Below are positions 23,301 to 32,136 of a DNA stretch of 64,000 nucleotides, one piece after another. The notes beneath the pieces were generated by a model. The model had not been told where the DNA came from and did not search any database. It worked only from the letters and a program-made list of their open reading frames with translations. The position numbers were made by a program, and so were the translations under genes. Source of the DNA: Arenicola marina (Eukaryota; Annelida; Polychaeta; Arenicolidae). Within the stretch, counting starts at the first letter, position 1. Every line of letters starts with the position of its first letter. The stretch covers positions 4,669,961 through 4,733,960 of the forward strand of contig OZ025258.1 of assembly GCA_964019135.1 (NCBI GenBank). The letters are read 5' to 3'.

Positions 23301-26168
23301 GGGTGCGGGGCAGTGTGTGGCGGTTGGGATGGAGGGGGAGGAGAGGGGGTTGAGAGAGGGGTGCGGGGCAGTGTGTGGTGGTTAGGATGGAGGGGGAGGA
23401 GAGGGGCTTGAGAGAGGGGTGCGGGGCAGTGTGTGGTGGTTAGGTTGGAGGGGTAGGAGAGGGGGTGGAGAGAGGGGTGCGGAGCAGTGTGTGGTGGTTA
23501 GGATGGAGGGGGAGGAGAGGGGGTGGAGAGAGGGGTGCGGGGCAGTGTGTGGCGGTTAGAATGGAGGGGGAGGAGAGGGGGTTGAGAGAGGGGTGCGGGG
23601 CAGTGTGTGGTGGTTAGGTTGGAGAGGGAGGAGAGGGGGTTGAGAGAGGGGTGCGGGGCAATGTGTGGTGGTTAGGTTGGAGGGGGAGGAGAGGGTTGAG
23701 AGACGGGTGCGGGACAGTGTGTGGTGGTTAGGTTGGAGGGGGAGGAGAGGGGGTTGAGAGAGGGGTGCGGGGCAGTGTGTGGTGGTTAAAATGGAGGGGG
23801 AGGAGAAGGGGTTGAGAGAGGGGTGCGGGGCAGTGTGTGGTGGTTAGGATGGAGGGGGAGGAGAGGGGGTGGAGAGAGGGGTGCGGGGCAGTGTGTGGCG
23901 GTTAGGTTGGAGGGGGAGGAGAGGGGGTTGAGAGAGGGGTGCGGGCAGTGTCTGGTGGTTAGGTTGGAGGGGGAGGAGAGGGGGTTGAGAGAGGGGTGCG
24001 GGGCAGTGTGTGGTGGTTAGGTTGGAGGGGGAGGAGAGGGGGGTTGAGAGAGGGGTGCGGGGCAGTGTGTGGTGGTTAGGATGGAGAGGGGGGAGAGGGG
24101 GTTGAGAGAGGGGTGCGGGGCAGTGTGTGGCGGTTAGGATGGAGGGGGAGGAGAGGGGGTTGAGAGAGGGTTGCGGGGCAGTGTGTGGTGGTTAGGTTGG
24201 AGGGGGAGGAGAGGGGGTTGAGAGAGGGGTGCGGGACAGTGTGTGGTGGTTAGGTTGGAGGGGGAGGAGAGGGGGTTGAGAGAGGGGTGCGGGACAGTGT
24301 GTGGTGGTTAGGTTGGAGAGGGAGGAGAGGGGGTTGAGAGAGGGGTGCGGGGCAATGTGTGGTGGTTAGGTTGGAGGGGGAGGAGAGGGTTGAGAGAGGG
24401 GTGCGGGACAGTGTATGGTGGTTAGGTTGGAGGGGGAGGAGAAGTGGTTGAGAGAGGGGTGCGGGGCAGTGTGTGGTGGTTAGGATGGAGGGGGAGGAGA
24501 GGGGCTTGAGAGAGGGATGCGGGGCAGTGTGTGGTGGTTAGGTTGGAAGGGGAGGAGAGGGGGTTGAGAGAGGGGTGCGGGGCAGTGTGTGTGGTGGTTA
24601 GGTTGGAGGGGGAGGAGAGGGGGTTGAGAGAGGGGTGCGGGGCAGTGTGTGGTGGTTAGGATGGAGGGGGAGGAGAGGGGGTTGAGAGAGGGGTGCGGAG
24701 CAGTGTGTGGTGGTTAGGATGGAGGGGGAGGAGAGGGGTTTGAGAGAGGGCTGCGGGGCAGTGTGTGGTGGTTAGGTTGGAGGGGGAGGAGAGAGGGTTG
24801 AGAGAGGGGTGCAGGGCAGTGTGTAGTGGTTAGGATGGAGGGGGAGGAGAGTGGGTTGAGAGAGGGGTGCGGGGCAGTGTGTAGTGGTTAGGTTGGAGGG
24901 GGAGGAGAGGGGGTTGAGAGAGGGGTGCGGGCAGTGTCTGGTGGTTAGGTTGGAGGGGGAGGAGAGGGGGTTGAGAGAGGGGTGCGGGGCAGTGTGTGGT
25001 GGTTAGGTTGGAGAGGGAGGAGAGGGGGTTGAGAGAGGGGTGCGAGGCAGTGTGTGGTGGTTAGGATGGAGAGGGAGGAGAGGGGGTTGAGAGAGGGGTG
25101 CGGGGCAGTGTGTGGCGGTTAGGATGGAGGGGGGGGAGAGGGGGTTGAGAGAGGGGTGCGGGGCAGTGTGTGGTGGTTAGGTTGGAGGGGGAGGAGAGGG
25201 GATTGAGAGAGGGGTGCGGGGCAGTGTGTGGTGGTTTGGTTGGAGGGGGAGGAGAGGGGGTTGAGAGAGGGGTGCGGGGCAGTGTGTGGTGGTTAGGTTG
25301 GAGGGGGAGGAGAGGGGGTTGAGAGAGGGGTGCGGGGCAGTGTGTGGTGGTTAGGTTGGAGGGGGAGGAGAGGGGGTTGAGAGAGGGGTGCGGGGCAATG
25401 TGTGGTGGTTGGGTTGGAGGGGGAGGAGAGGGGGTTGAGAGAGGAGTGCGGGGCAGTGTGTGGTGGTTAGGTTGGAGGGGAAGGAGAGGGGCTTGAGAGA
25501 GGGGTACGGGGCAGTGTGTGGTGGTTAGGTTGGAGGGGGAGGAGTGGGGGTTGAGAGAGGGGTGCGGGGCAGTGTGTGGTGGTTAGGATGGAGGGGGAGG
25601 AGAGGGGGTTGAGAGAGGGGTGCGGGGCAGTGTGTGGTGGTTAGGATGGAGGGGGAGGAGAGGGGGTTGAGAGAGGGGTGCGGGGCAGTGTGTGGTGGTT
25701 AGGTTGGAGGGGGAGGAGAGGGGGTTGAGAGAGGGGTGCGGGGCAGTGTGTGGTGGTTAGGATGGAGGGGGAGGAGAGGGGGTTGAGAGAGGGGTGCGGG
25801 GCAGTGTGTGGTGGTTAGGATGGAGGGGGAGGAGAGGGGGTTGAGAGAGGGGTGTGGGGCAGTGTGTGGTGGTTAGGTTGGAGGGGGAGGAGAGGGGGTT
25901 GAGAGAGGGGTGCGGGGCAGTCTGTGGTGGTTAGGTTGGAGGGGGAAGAGAGGGGGTTGAGAGAGGGGGCGGGGCAGTGTATGGTGGTTAGGATGTAGGG
26001 GGAGGAGAGGGGGTTGAGAGAGGGGTGCGGGGCAGTGTGTGGTGGTTAGGTTGGAGTGGGAGGAGAGGGGGTTGAGAAAGGGGTGCGGGGCAGTGTGTGG
26101 TGGTTAGGATGGGGGGGGGAGGAGAGGGGGTTGAGAGAGGGGTGCGGGGCAGTGTGTGGTGGTTAGGT
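11332..26168. repeat. 58-bp G-rich minisatellite, about 255 copies (left part)
   Basis: Each unit runs through GGATGGAGGGGGAGGAG, AGGGGGTTGAGAGAGG, GGTGCGGGGCAGTG and TGTGGTGGTTA. Variants (GGTTGG, CAATGTG, GGAAGAGGAG, GGCGGTTA, GGTGGAGAG) are unevenly spread, and blocks of units are duplicated. Units with short insertions or deletions break the strict period. The array is interrupted by the LINE and resumes at 31758. Confidence 0.97.
26164..26168. repeat. Target-site duplication, left copy (TAGGT)
   Basis: TAGGT sits in the array word GGTTAGGT immediately before the LINE. Removing the LINE and one copy restores the ordinary array sequence GTGGTTAGGTTGGAGG. The exact length is slightly ambiguous because short words recur in the array and tail. 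Confidence 0.7.
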
Positions 26169-26174
26169 GATCCT

Positions 26175-26183
26175 AGATGGCGG
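26175..26183 (+). promoter_or_regulatory. YY1-like site at the LINE 5' end
   Basis: AGATGGCGG lies seven bases into the element and matches the core of the YY1 site found at the very start of mammalian L1 elements. Whether it is used for start-site choice here is inference. Confidence 0.4.
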
Positions 26184-26274
26184 ACGCGTGAAGAAGCGAG
26201 TAGCGGGTAGCCAATTACACTAGTAAATTACGCACATTTAAGCTGCATATCAACAACTCGGAATATATATCCAG

Positions 26275-27330
26275 ATGGGCAAATCCCATAGGAAAAGAAA
26301 TAGGACTAATAGTGGTGCCAGCAGCAACAAGAAGCAGCAAAAATCGGCCAAGTTTTCTCCACAAAGAGATTCCATGGGCGATAATACGGCCATTATGGAA
26401 AACTTTAGCTGTAAGGAGGGCGTACAAACAGAAACCGACATCGCACCTGTTCGGTCTTGCGACCCTAGCATCTCCACAAACGCGAACGACTCACCCAGGC
26501 CTACTGAAGCCGCTGCAACCGAAACTAATTACGTCGTTCAACTCTCTCCTGGCAATGAGGTGTTGGTTGAAATTAACAACAAGCTGGACAATATTGTGAG
26601 CCAACTTGAAATTCAGCACTTGGATATTCATGGCCCGGACGGCATACAAGACCAACTGGCCTTTGCCGCGACAGAGCACGGGAGCAACCATGGCCATATT
26701 GCCACTCATGAGCAAGAAATTCAAGACCTTAAAAATGATGTTACTGTTCTCAAATCGATTGCTGTCCGGCAAAGTCACGAAATCCAATCACTTCGAGATG
26801 AATGTACTGCATTAAAGTGCAGATCGATGGCAAATAATGCATTATTTCATAATGTGCCTGAAGCAAATGGAAACACCCAGAATACTGAAGAGTGCCTGGA
26901 TAAGCTAAAACACACCCTGCAGCGTCTTGGATATAATATGGATATGGCTATAGAGCGCTGCCACAGACTTGGTAGGTGGCGAAGCAACCCCGCTTCCAAT
27001 CCTCGGCCAATAGTTGCAAGACTTACATCACAGAAAGACTTGGCATCCCTTCTAGAATTTTCCCGGAAGAAACTACCAAAAGGCGCCAACGCGTTTCGTA
27101 TCACTCCACACTACCCTCCGGAAATACTCGAACGAAGGAAAGAATACGGGGAACGCGCCGAGGCTGCTAGAGAAAGAGCTGCACCCAACCGAGTGCAAAC
27201 AAAGGTAACAAACGATGCTCTGTATATTAATAATGAGCGCCAAAAAGACAATCTTCATGGTATATCGCCACAGGACATCCTACAGCTGACAGCTCAACAG
27301 CGCGAAGATGAAATGTCTGTACTACCCTAA
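26275..27330 (+). CDS. LINE ORF1 protein (RNA-binding, L1-type fold)
   Basis: The product would be the RNA-binding partner of the reverse transcriptase, coating element RNA in the ribonucleoprotein. The 351 residues show a basic Lys/Arg/Ser-rich N-terminus (1-30), a low-complexity linker, a predicted coiled coil at about 95-183 with heptad-like Leu/Ile spacing, and an RRM-like core (184-265). That core starts NNALFHNVPE and includes the ERCHRLGR word typical of L1-type ORF1. A C-terminal domain (268-320) carries FRITPHYPPEILERRKEY. The start is the first ATG after the 5' untranslated region. It stops at TAA 27328-27330, but the same frame continues into an IMPACT-like domain, so the stop looks like a later mutation that shortened a roughly 471-residue protein. 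Confidence 0.88.
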   Translation: MGKSHRKRNRTNSGASSNKKQQKSAKFSPQRDSMGDNTAIMENFSCKEGVQTETDIAPVRSCDPSISTNANDSPRPTEAAATETNYVVQLSPGNEVLVEINNKLDNIVSQLEIQHLDIHGPDGIQDQLAFAATEHGSNHGHIATHEQEIQDLKNDVTVLKSIAVRQSHEIQSLRDECTALKCRSMANNALFHNVPEANGNTQNTEECLDKLKHTLQRLGYNMDMAIERCHRLGRWRSNPASNPRPIVARLTSQKDLASLLEFSRKKLPKGANAFRITPHYPPEILERRKEYGERAEAARERAAPNRVQTKVTNDALYINNERQKDNLHGISPQDILQLTAQQREDEMSVLP

Positions 27331-27690
27331 CACACAGTTGGACCTGTGGTTACTCAAACTGGTGCAACGGCCTACGCGACGATCATCCCCGTGCAAACGT
27401 TACAGGATGTGCGGATAAACTACAAGCGGCTAATGCTAGATCCAGACAGAGCCAAAGCTGCACACAATGTGGTGGCTTACCGCCTCGCCGATAAGCAAGA
27501 ATGATGGTTTGACGATGGGGACCACGGTTCAGGACGTCACAGTAAGTTCATCATAAAGCGACGTGGACTGGACAACATCGCGATCATCGTCACACGGCGT
27601 TTTGGCGACAGAGCGGCCAGCTTCAACCGCTTTAAGGTCCTCGAATCGGCCATTGAAGCCGCGCTTCAAAAACACAATCAGGCGGACTAA
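27331..27690 (+). pseudogene. In-frame IMPACT/YigZ (UPF0029)-like domain at the end of LINE ORF1
   Basis: In the same frame as ORF1, past its TAA, about 120 codons run to TAA 27688-27690 with one more stop (TGA 27502-27504). They show the signature of the IMPACT N-terminal/YigZ family. There is an opening strand region (ATAYATIIPVQTLQDVR), then HNVVAYRL, then WFDDGDHGSGRH (family form DDGEHGAG-R). Next are NIAIIVTRRFGD (family form VVVTRWYGG) and NRFKVLESAIEAAL (family form DRFK-I). In cellular proteins this fold occurs in IMPACT, a regulator of GCN2 signalling, and in bacterial YigZ. Its role in a LINE is unknown. The family assignment rests on these motifs by eye. It is a relic in this copy because of the two stops. 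Confidence 0.72.
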
Positions 27691-28152
27691 TTATCGGTGG
27701 TCGCTGGCTACCAAGTGTATGTCTTGGTAAGTGCGAATATCCAGATCAAAGTGTGATCAATAAGGACTTTAACCATACGGACAAGTTTACCTATGTACAC
27801 TGCTATAAATATGAATAAGTGGTACTATATCTCGTACGATTGGTCTGTATATATAACATATATCATAGCTCAAATGTGTTTAAATTATACTTAGAATAGG
27901 CTACACGTTGCTCGCAAATCAGAATGGTGATGTACCTAAATGAGACGGTGTATGGATATACACTTATATGTATCCTTCATTGTCGTACAAGCTGGAGTTC
28001 ACAAAACCAGCTTAATGTTCGAACATGTGAAAATCTACTTAGTATTGTGCCAATAGTTATTTTTGTATTCACTCAGTTATTTGTTAACTTGCACTTGTTT
28101 TTGACACGCGTCTATGCTGTATTATTAATTCATACCTGGCATGTGTTAGCGT
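27691..28152 (+). other. LINE spacer between ORF1 and ORF2
   Basis: AT-rich spacer within the element. It contains a 78-codon open frame (27924-28160) with a hydrophobic second half that overlaps the ORF2 start by eight bases in another frame. It resembles nothing I know and may be chance. An in-frame TAG at 28147-28149 just upstream fixes ORF2's start at 28153. Confidence 0.6.
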
Positions 28153-30918
28153 ATGTGTGATCAAACTGCTCGAGAAATCCTCGAAAATTATGGCGGGATA
28201 GAGTGTAATTCGTTGACCGAAATAGTCTCAGAAAATCAAGATTTTATAGACTTTAACGAGCCAACTTTGATAAAACGTTCATTGTATTATCCTGAGGACA
28301 TAGCGCCCGATAAAAATCTCAAAGATAGAGATAACTTCTCCGTTCTGAGCCTGAATTGTTGCTTTTTAAACGCGAGACTTGACGAGCTCAAGATATCTCT
28401 AGAAACTATGACAGCAAGGGGTGTTCATTTTACAGCTATATGCTTGCAAGAGAGTTGGCTTTCAGAGGACGTCGATATAGATATGTTCCAAATACCGGGT
28501 TATGTTTCAATATCTCAGAGTAAAACGTGTAGTGCCCACGGTGGTCTGTTCATCTACCTAGATGAAAATCTTGATGGTACTGTAATACCCACTCAGACGG
28601 ACAAAACAGGTTGGGAATTGCAATTAATTGAAATATCTGGTTATCTGACACGTAAAATTATACTTGGAAATATATACAGACCTCCAAATGAAACGACCGA
28701 GAGCTATACTTTGTTCACCGAAGAACTACATGAAACCCTAGAACATCTAAACGTAGCGAATCATGAAGTCCTCCTAACAGGAGACTTTAATATTGACTTA
28801 CTAAAGATTAAAGAAAATAGAAAGGTAAATGAGTTTTATGATGCTGTGACGTCCTCGAGTGATATCCCCAAGATTACCTTACCCACAAGAATCTCACGAC
28901 ACAGAGGTTCACTCATTGATAATTGTTATTGCAAGATGTCTCCTATTACCATAGATGCAACGGCTGGGATATTTATTAAAGGTATGTCAGATCATTTCCC
29001 CTACTTCGTTTGCTTAAAGTTGATCAGAAATCCGCCATCAAGGTCGCCTCGTTTAATCTCTATTAGTTCAAATGACCCAGACTCAGTCAACCGGTTCATT
29101 GATGAACTAAGGTCCGTGAACATTGTAGTCCGTATTACAGAAAATGGGGATTTTAATGCTAATGAGAAGTATAATGTTTTTGAAGAGATTTTATTCAAGG
29201 CCAAAGAGACACATCTCCCCACTAAAGTTGTAAAATTTAGAAAATATAAACACAAAAGAACCCCTTGGATAACTAGTGGAATTATTCGATCAATTAAATT
29301 CCGCGATAAGTTATATAAAAAAATAAAGCTATGTGTACCTGAGTCGCCTGAATACAATACGTATAAGACAAATCTAGCTACTTACAACAAAATACTGAAA
29401 GAAAATATTCAGGAGTCCAAAATAAAGTACTATCATTCACGATTAAATATGTGCAAAAATGATATTAAACAAACATGGATGGTACTGAAAGACGTGTTAA
29501 ATCACTCTCGTAATAAAAGAACATTTCCCGAGTACTTTAGAATAATTAATCACTGCGTAAGTGATAAAATGATTGTAAGTAATGAATTTAATACGTACTT
29601 CACTAAAATTGGTAAGACCATTCTAAAAGATAATGAGAGCAACAGCCATCGAACGTTTAAAGACTATCTGAAGAATGCTACAAACAGCAGCTTTAGCTTT
29701 AAGCAGGTTGAGATTAAAGCCGTTGAAAGTGTCATAGACGATCTAAAACCGAAAACCAGTTGTGGTCATGATGGAATATCAGCAAAGTTGTTAAAATTGG
29801 CAAAACATGTGATATCCGAACCCTTGTCCATAATCATCGACCAATCACTGAAGACTGGGGTTTTCCCGGATAGCTTAAAGGTAGCGAAAGTTGTGCCAGT
29901 TCTTAAAACTGGTGACAGCTCTCTGTTTAATAACTATCGCCCTATCTCATTACTACCGGCAGTATCCAAAGTTTTTGAAAAGGTCATGGCTAAGCAATTA
30001 TATGACTATTTTACGGGTAACAAGTTATTAAATGAGAGTCAATATGGATTTAGAGCCAAACACTCCACTGAACTTGCCGTGCTAGAAATAGTGGACAGAA
30101 CAATTAACCTAATGGATGAAAATATAATACCCATAAATATTTTCCTCGACCTTTCTAAGGCTTTCGATACCATTAACCACGAAATCCTTATTACAAAATT
30201 GAAATATTATGGTGTAAATGGAATGTCCTTGAATCTCATCGAAAATTATTTCTTTAATCGTAAGCAATTCGTATGTCTTGAAAATGTTAGTTCGGAGCCA
30301 AAACATATCAATATGGGGGTTCCGCAAGGTTCTATCCTGGGCCCTCTCTTCTTCATTATCTATATCAATGACATCACCTGTGCCAGCAAATTGTTCCACT
30401 TTATCATTTATGCTGATGACACGACTTTGTTGAGCACACTAAGTTTATCTGGTACGAATAACGCACATGTATTGAATAGTGAACTGGGCAAAATAAATGA
30501 GTGGCTGTCATTAAATAGCCTCGTCTTAAATGCTGATAAGTCTAAATTCATGGTGTTCCATACATCACAGAGAAAGGTAGAAATTCCGCACCTTGTCGTA
30601 GGAAACAAACCGTTAGTGTGTGTTGATGAATTACTAGGTATAACCCTCGATAAACACCTATCTTGGCACAAACACACAGATCAACTGGGTCGAAGAATTT
30701 CCGAAACTCTAGGCATCTTAAACAAATTCAAGCACACCCTCCCCGAAACTACGCTTCTCATATTGTACAATGCATTGTTGCTTACACATTTGAACTATGG
30801 AATTCTTATCTGGGGATACCGATTGGAGAAGTTAATGCTACTGCAGAAAAAAGCTGTGAGAATTATTACTCGTAGCCGATACAACGCCCACACAGAACCT
30901 CTATTTAAGAATCGCTAA
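28153..30918 (+). CDS. LINE ORF2: endonuclease and reverse transcriptase (ends at a premature stop)
   Basis: This is the enzyme of target-primed reverse transcription. It nicks target DNA and copies element RNA from the exposed end. The endonuclease/exonuclease/phosphatase domain covers about residues 61-288: LNCCFLNARLDEL (67-79), LQESW with the metal-binding Glu (98-102), NIYRPP (173-178), GDFN (210-213), SLIDN (253-257) and SDH (279-281). The reverse transcriptase spans about 523-790: GHDGIS, YRPISLLP, QYGFR, FLDLSKAFD with the first catalytic Asp (664-672), GVPQGSILGPLFF, and YADD (753-756, bases 30409-30420). A thumb-like region with LTHLNYGILIWG and LQKKAVRIIT follows. All expected catalytic residues are present. 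The 921-codon frame ends at TAA 30916-30918, but the same frame continues to 31278, so about 120 residues are cut off. The ATG at 28153 is the first available. Confidence 0.95.
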   Translation: MCDQTAREILENYGGIECNSLTEIVSENQDFIDFNEPTLIKRSLYYPEDIAPDKNLKDRDNFSVLSLNCCFLNARLDELKISLETMTARGVHFTAICLQESWLSEDVDIDMFQIPGYVSISQSKTCSAHGGLFIYLDENLDGTVIPTQTDKTGWELQLIEISGYLTRKIILGNIYRPPNETTESYTLFTEELHETLEHLNVANHEVLLTGDFNIDLLKIKENRKVNEFYDAVTSSSDIPKITLPTRISRHRGSLIDNCYCKMSPITIDATAGIFIKGMSDHFPYFVCLKLIRNPPSRSPRLISISSNDPDSVNRFIDELRSVNIVVRITENGDFNANEKYNVFEEILFKAKETHLPTKVVKFRKYKHKRTPWITSGIIRSIKFRDKLYKKIKLCVPESPEYNTYKTNLATYNKILKENIQESKIKYYHSRLNMCKNDIKQTWMVLKDVLNHSRNKRTFPEYFRIINHCVSDKMIVSNEFNTYFTKIGKTILKDNESNSHRTFKDYLKNATNSSFSFKQVEIKAVESVIDDLKPKTSCGHDGISAKLLKLAKHVISEPLSIIIDQSLKTGVFPDSLKVAKVVPVLKTGDSSLFNNYRPISLLPAVSKVFEKVMAKQLYDYFTGNKLLNESQYGFRAKHSTELAVLEIVDRTINLMDENIIPINIFLDLSKAFDTINHEILITKLKYYGVNGMSLNLIENYFFNRKQFVCLENVSSEPKHINMGVPQGSILGPLFFIIYINDITCASKLFHFIIYADDTTLLSTLSLSGTNNAHVLNSELGKINEWLSLNSLVLNADKSKFMVFHTSQRKVEIPHLVVGNKPLVCVDELLGITLDKHLSWHKHTDQLGRRISETLGILNKFKHTLPETTLLILYNALLLTHLNYGILIWGYRLEKLMLLQKKAVRIITRSRYNAHTEPLFKNR

Positions 30919-31278
30919 CTCCTAAAGCTTCATGATCTTCACCGTGTGCAAATACTAAAATTCGTTTTTAAGTTAAAAAATAATCACTTACCAAGCTATT
31001 TTGATAAAATTTCTATACAATATCCCCCTGACAGACATGACTATAACATAAGGAATCAAACACACGTACAAACCGCAAGAGGGCGTCATGTTTTTGCCAC
31101 AAAGTGTATCCGACATAGCCTCATGTCAACACTCAATGTCGAACCACCGATTATTTTAGACAAAATATATACCCACAGTCTAGACAGTTTTGTAAAGTAT
31201 GTGAAACATAATGCTATAGAAAACTACCAGATTTATTGTAACTTGCGTAACTGCTATATTTGTAATCGGTTGGCGTAG
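30919..31278 (+). pseudogene. C-terminal remainder of LINE ORF2 after the premature stop
   Basis: This lies in the same frame as ORF2 and continues the usual end of this protein group (LLKLHDLHRVQILKFVFKL, then YNIRNQ). It ends at TAG 31276-31278. The segment has no further stop, so the break at 30916 is the only one seen in ORF2. Confidence 0.85.
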
Positions 31279-31757
31279 ATATTACTACCATAAATGCAGT
31301 GTTGTTTTTCTTTGCTTGATCTCGATACGTATTCTATTTTTGTAAAAATGCATCTGACAATGTATTAAATTAGTATTGATTGTATATCGCTAGTTTAAAT
31401 AACGTTGCAAACGTATTATTGAGTGGCATGGACGTGGTTGTTTTTGTTTAATGAACACTTTTTTTTTCTCTCTTTTTTTTCCCTTTTGTTGTCATTGTTC
31501 TATGTTATTATTTTCTTTTCTACTTGTATTTGTTAATATAATAATTTGATAAGTTCCAGTTAGGTAGGAACTTGTAAATCATGCACCGTGCGTCCTCCTG
31601 AAACACACATACTGAATGTGCTCTACCCTGGGTGGCCCTCATGCCAGCGGCTTATGCCTTAGTGAGCGTCTCCTCCGACTTAATGTAAAATATAACATGT
31701 AAAATGTATTAATTCTATTTAGATTGGAAATAAAAGGTCTGAATCTGAATCTGAATC
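31279..31757 (+). other. LINE 3' untranslated region and GAATCT tail
   Basis: T-rich non-coding sequence including a pyrimidine tract at about 31458-31495, an AATAAA signal at 31729-31734, and three tandem GAATCT-like units ending the element. A short tandem tail instead of poly-A is typical of L2/Rex1-like and related LINEs and is probably what the reverse transcriptase recognises. Confidence 0.8.
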
Positions 31758-31762
31758 TAGGT
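31758..31762. repeat. Target-site duplication, right copy (TAGGT)
   Basis: TAGGT directly follows the GAATC tail and leads back into TGGAGG, the normal continuation of the interrupted 58-bp unit. Confidence 0.7.
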
Positions 31763-32041
31763 TGGAGGAGGAGGAGAGGGGGTTGAGAGAGGGGTGCGGG
31801 GCAGTATGTGGTGGTTAGGATGGAGGGGGAGGAGAGGGGGTTGAGAGAGGGGTGCGGGGCAGTATGTGGTGGTTAGGTTGGAGGGAGAGGAGAGGGGGTT
31901 GAGAGAGGGGTGCGGGGCAGTGTGTGGTGGTTAGGATGGAGGGGGAGGAGAGGGGGTTGAGAGAGGGATGCGGGGCAGTGTGTGGTGGTTAGGTTGGTGG
32001 GGGAGGAGAGGGGGTTGAGAGAGGGGTGCGGGGCAGTGTGT
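31763..32041. repeat. 58-bp minisatellite, right remainder (about five copies)
   Basis: Continues the array after the LINE, with the same unit and a few variants (GGAGGAGGAG, GTATGTGG, GGTTGGTGGG). It ends in mid-unit at GGCAGTGTGT, where the tRNA-like element begins. Confidence 0.93.
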
Positions 32042-32136
32042 ATTGCTATTTATAACCCAGGTGGGATTTGAACCCACAATTGACATATACAAGTCAACCA
32101 ACCAATTGCAAAGAGCTTTCAACAATAGCAATATTC
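32042..32136 (-). other. tRNA-like element closed by a 9-bp stem
   Basis: On the minus strand this holds a perfect T arm, GTGGG-TTCAAAT-CCCAC, which is also a Pol III B box (GGTTCAAATCC). It also has an anticodon-like arm, TTGAC/GTCAA with an 8-base loop, and a weak A-box-like stretch (TTTGCAATTGGTTGG). The normal acceptor strands do not pair. Instead the outer ends ATTGCTATT and AATAGCAAT are a perfect 9-bp inverted repeat. It is best read as a tRNA pseudogene or tRNA-derived (SINE-like) element; it is not a functional tRNA. Confidence 0.6.

Larger units (their letters stand above)
26169..31757 (+). mobile_element. Nearly full-length two-ORF LINE, CR1/L2/Jockey-like RT group
   Basis: A 5.59-kb non-LTR retrotransposon lies inside the 58-bp array. 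In order it has a 106-bp 5' untranslated region, ORF1 (26275-27330, with an in-frame remainder to 27690), a 462-bp spacer, ORF2 (28153-31278 with one internal stop), a 3' untranslated region with AATAAA at 31729, and a tail of three GAATCT-like units. There is no poly-A tail. Reverse transcriptase wording (GVPQGSILGPLFF, YADD) fits the CR1/L2/Rex1/Daphne/Jockey assemblage; I cannot place it to clade without a tree. I see three premature stops and no frameshift, and the target duplication is intact, so the insertion is probably recent but no longer active as it stands. Confidence 0.93.

Noticed and set aside
11332-26168. CRISPR-like or telomeric array
   Set aside because: Units are directly adjacent with no unique spacers, and the GGTTAGG word is part of a 58-bp unit, not a TTAGGG repeat.
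32042-32136. Functional tRNA gene
   Set aside because: The acceptor strands do not pair, the D arm is poor and the anticodon loop has eight bases.
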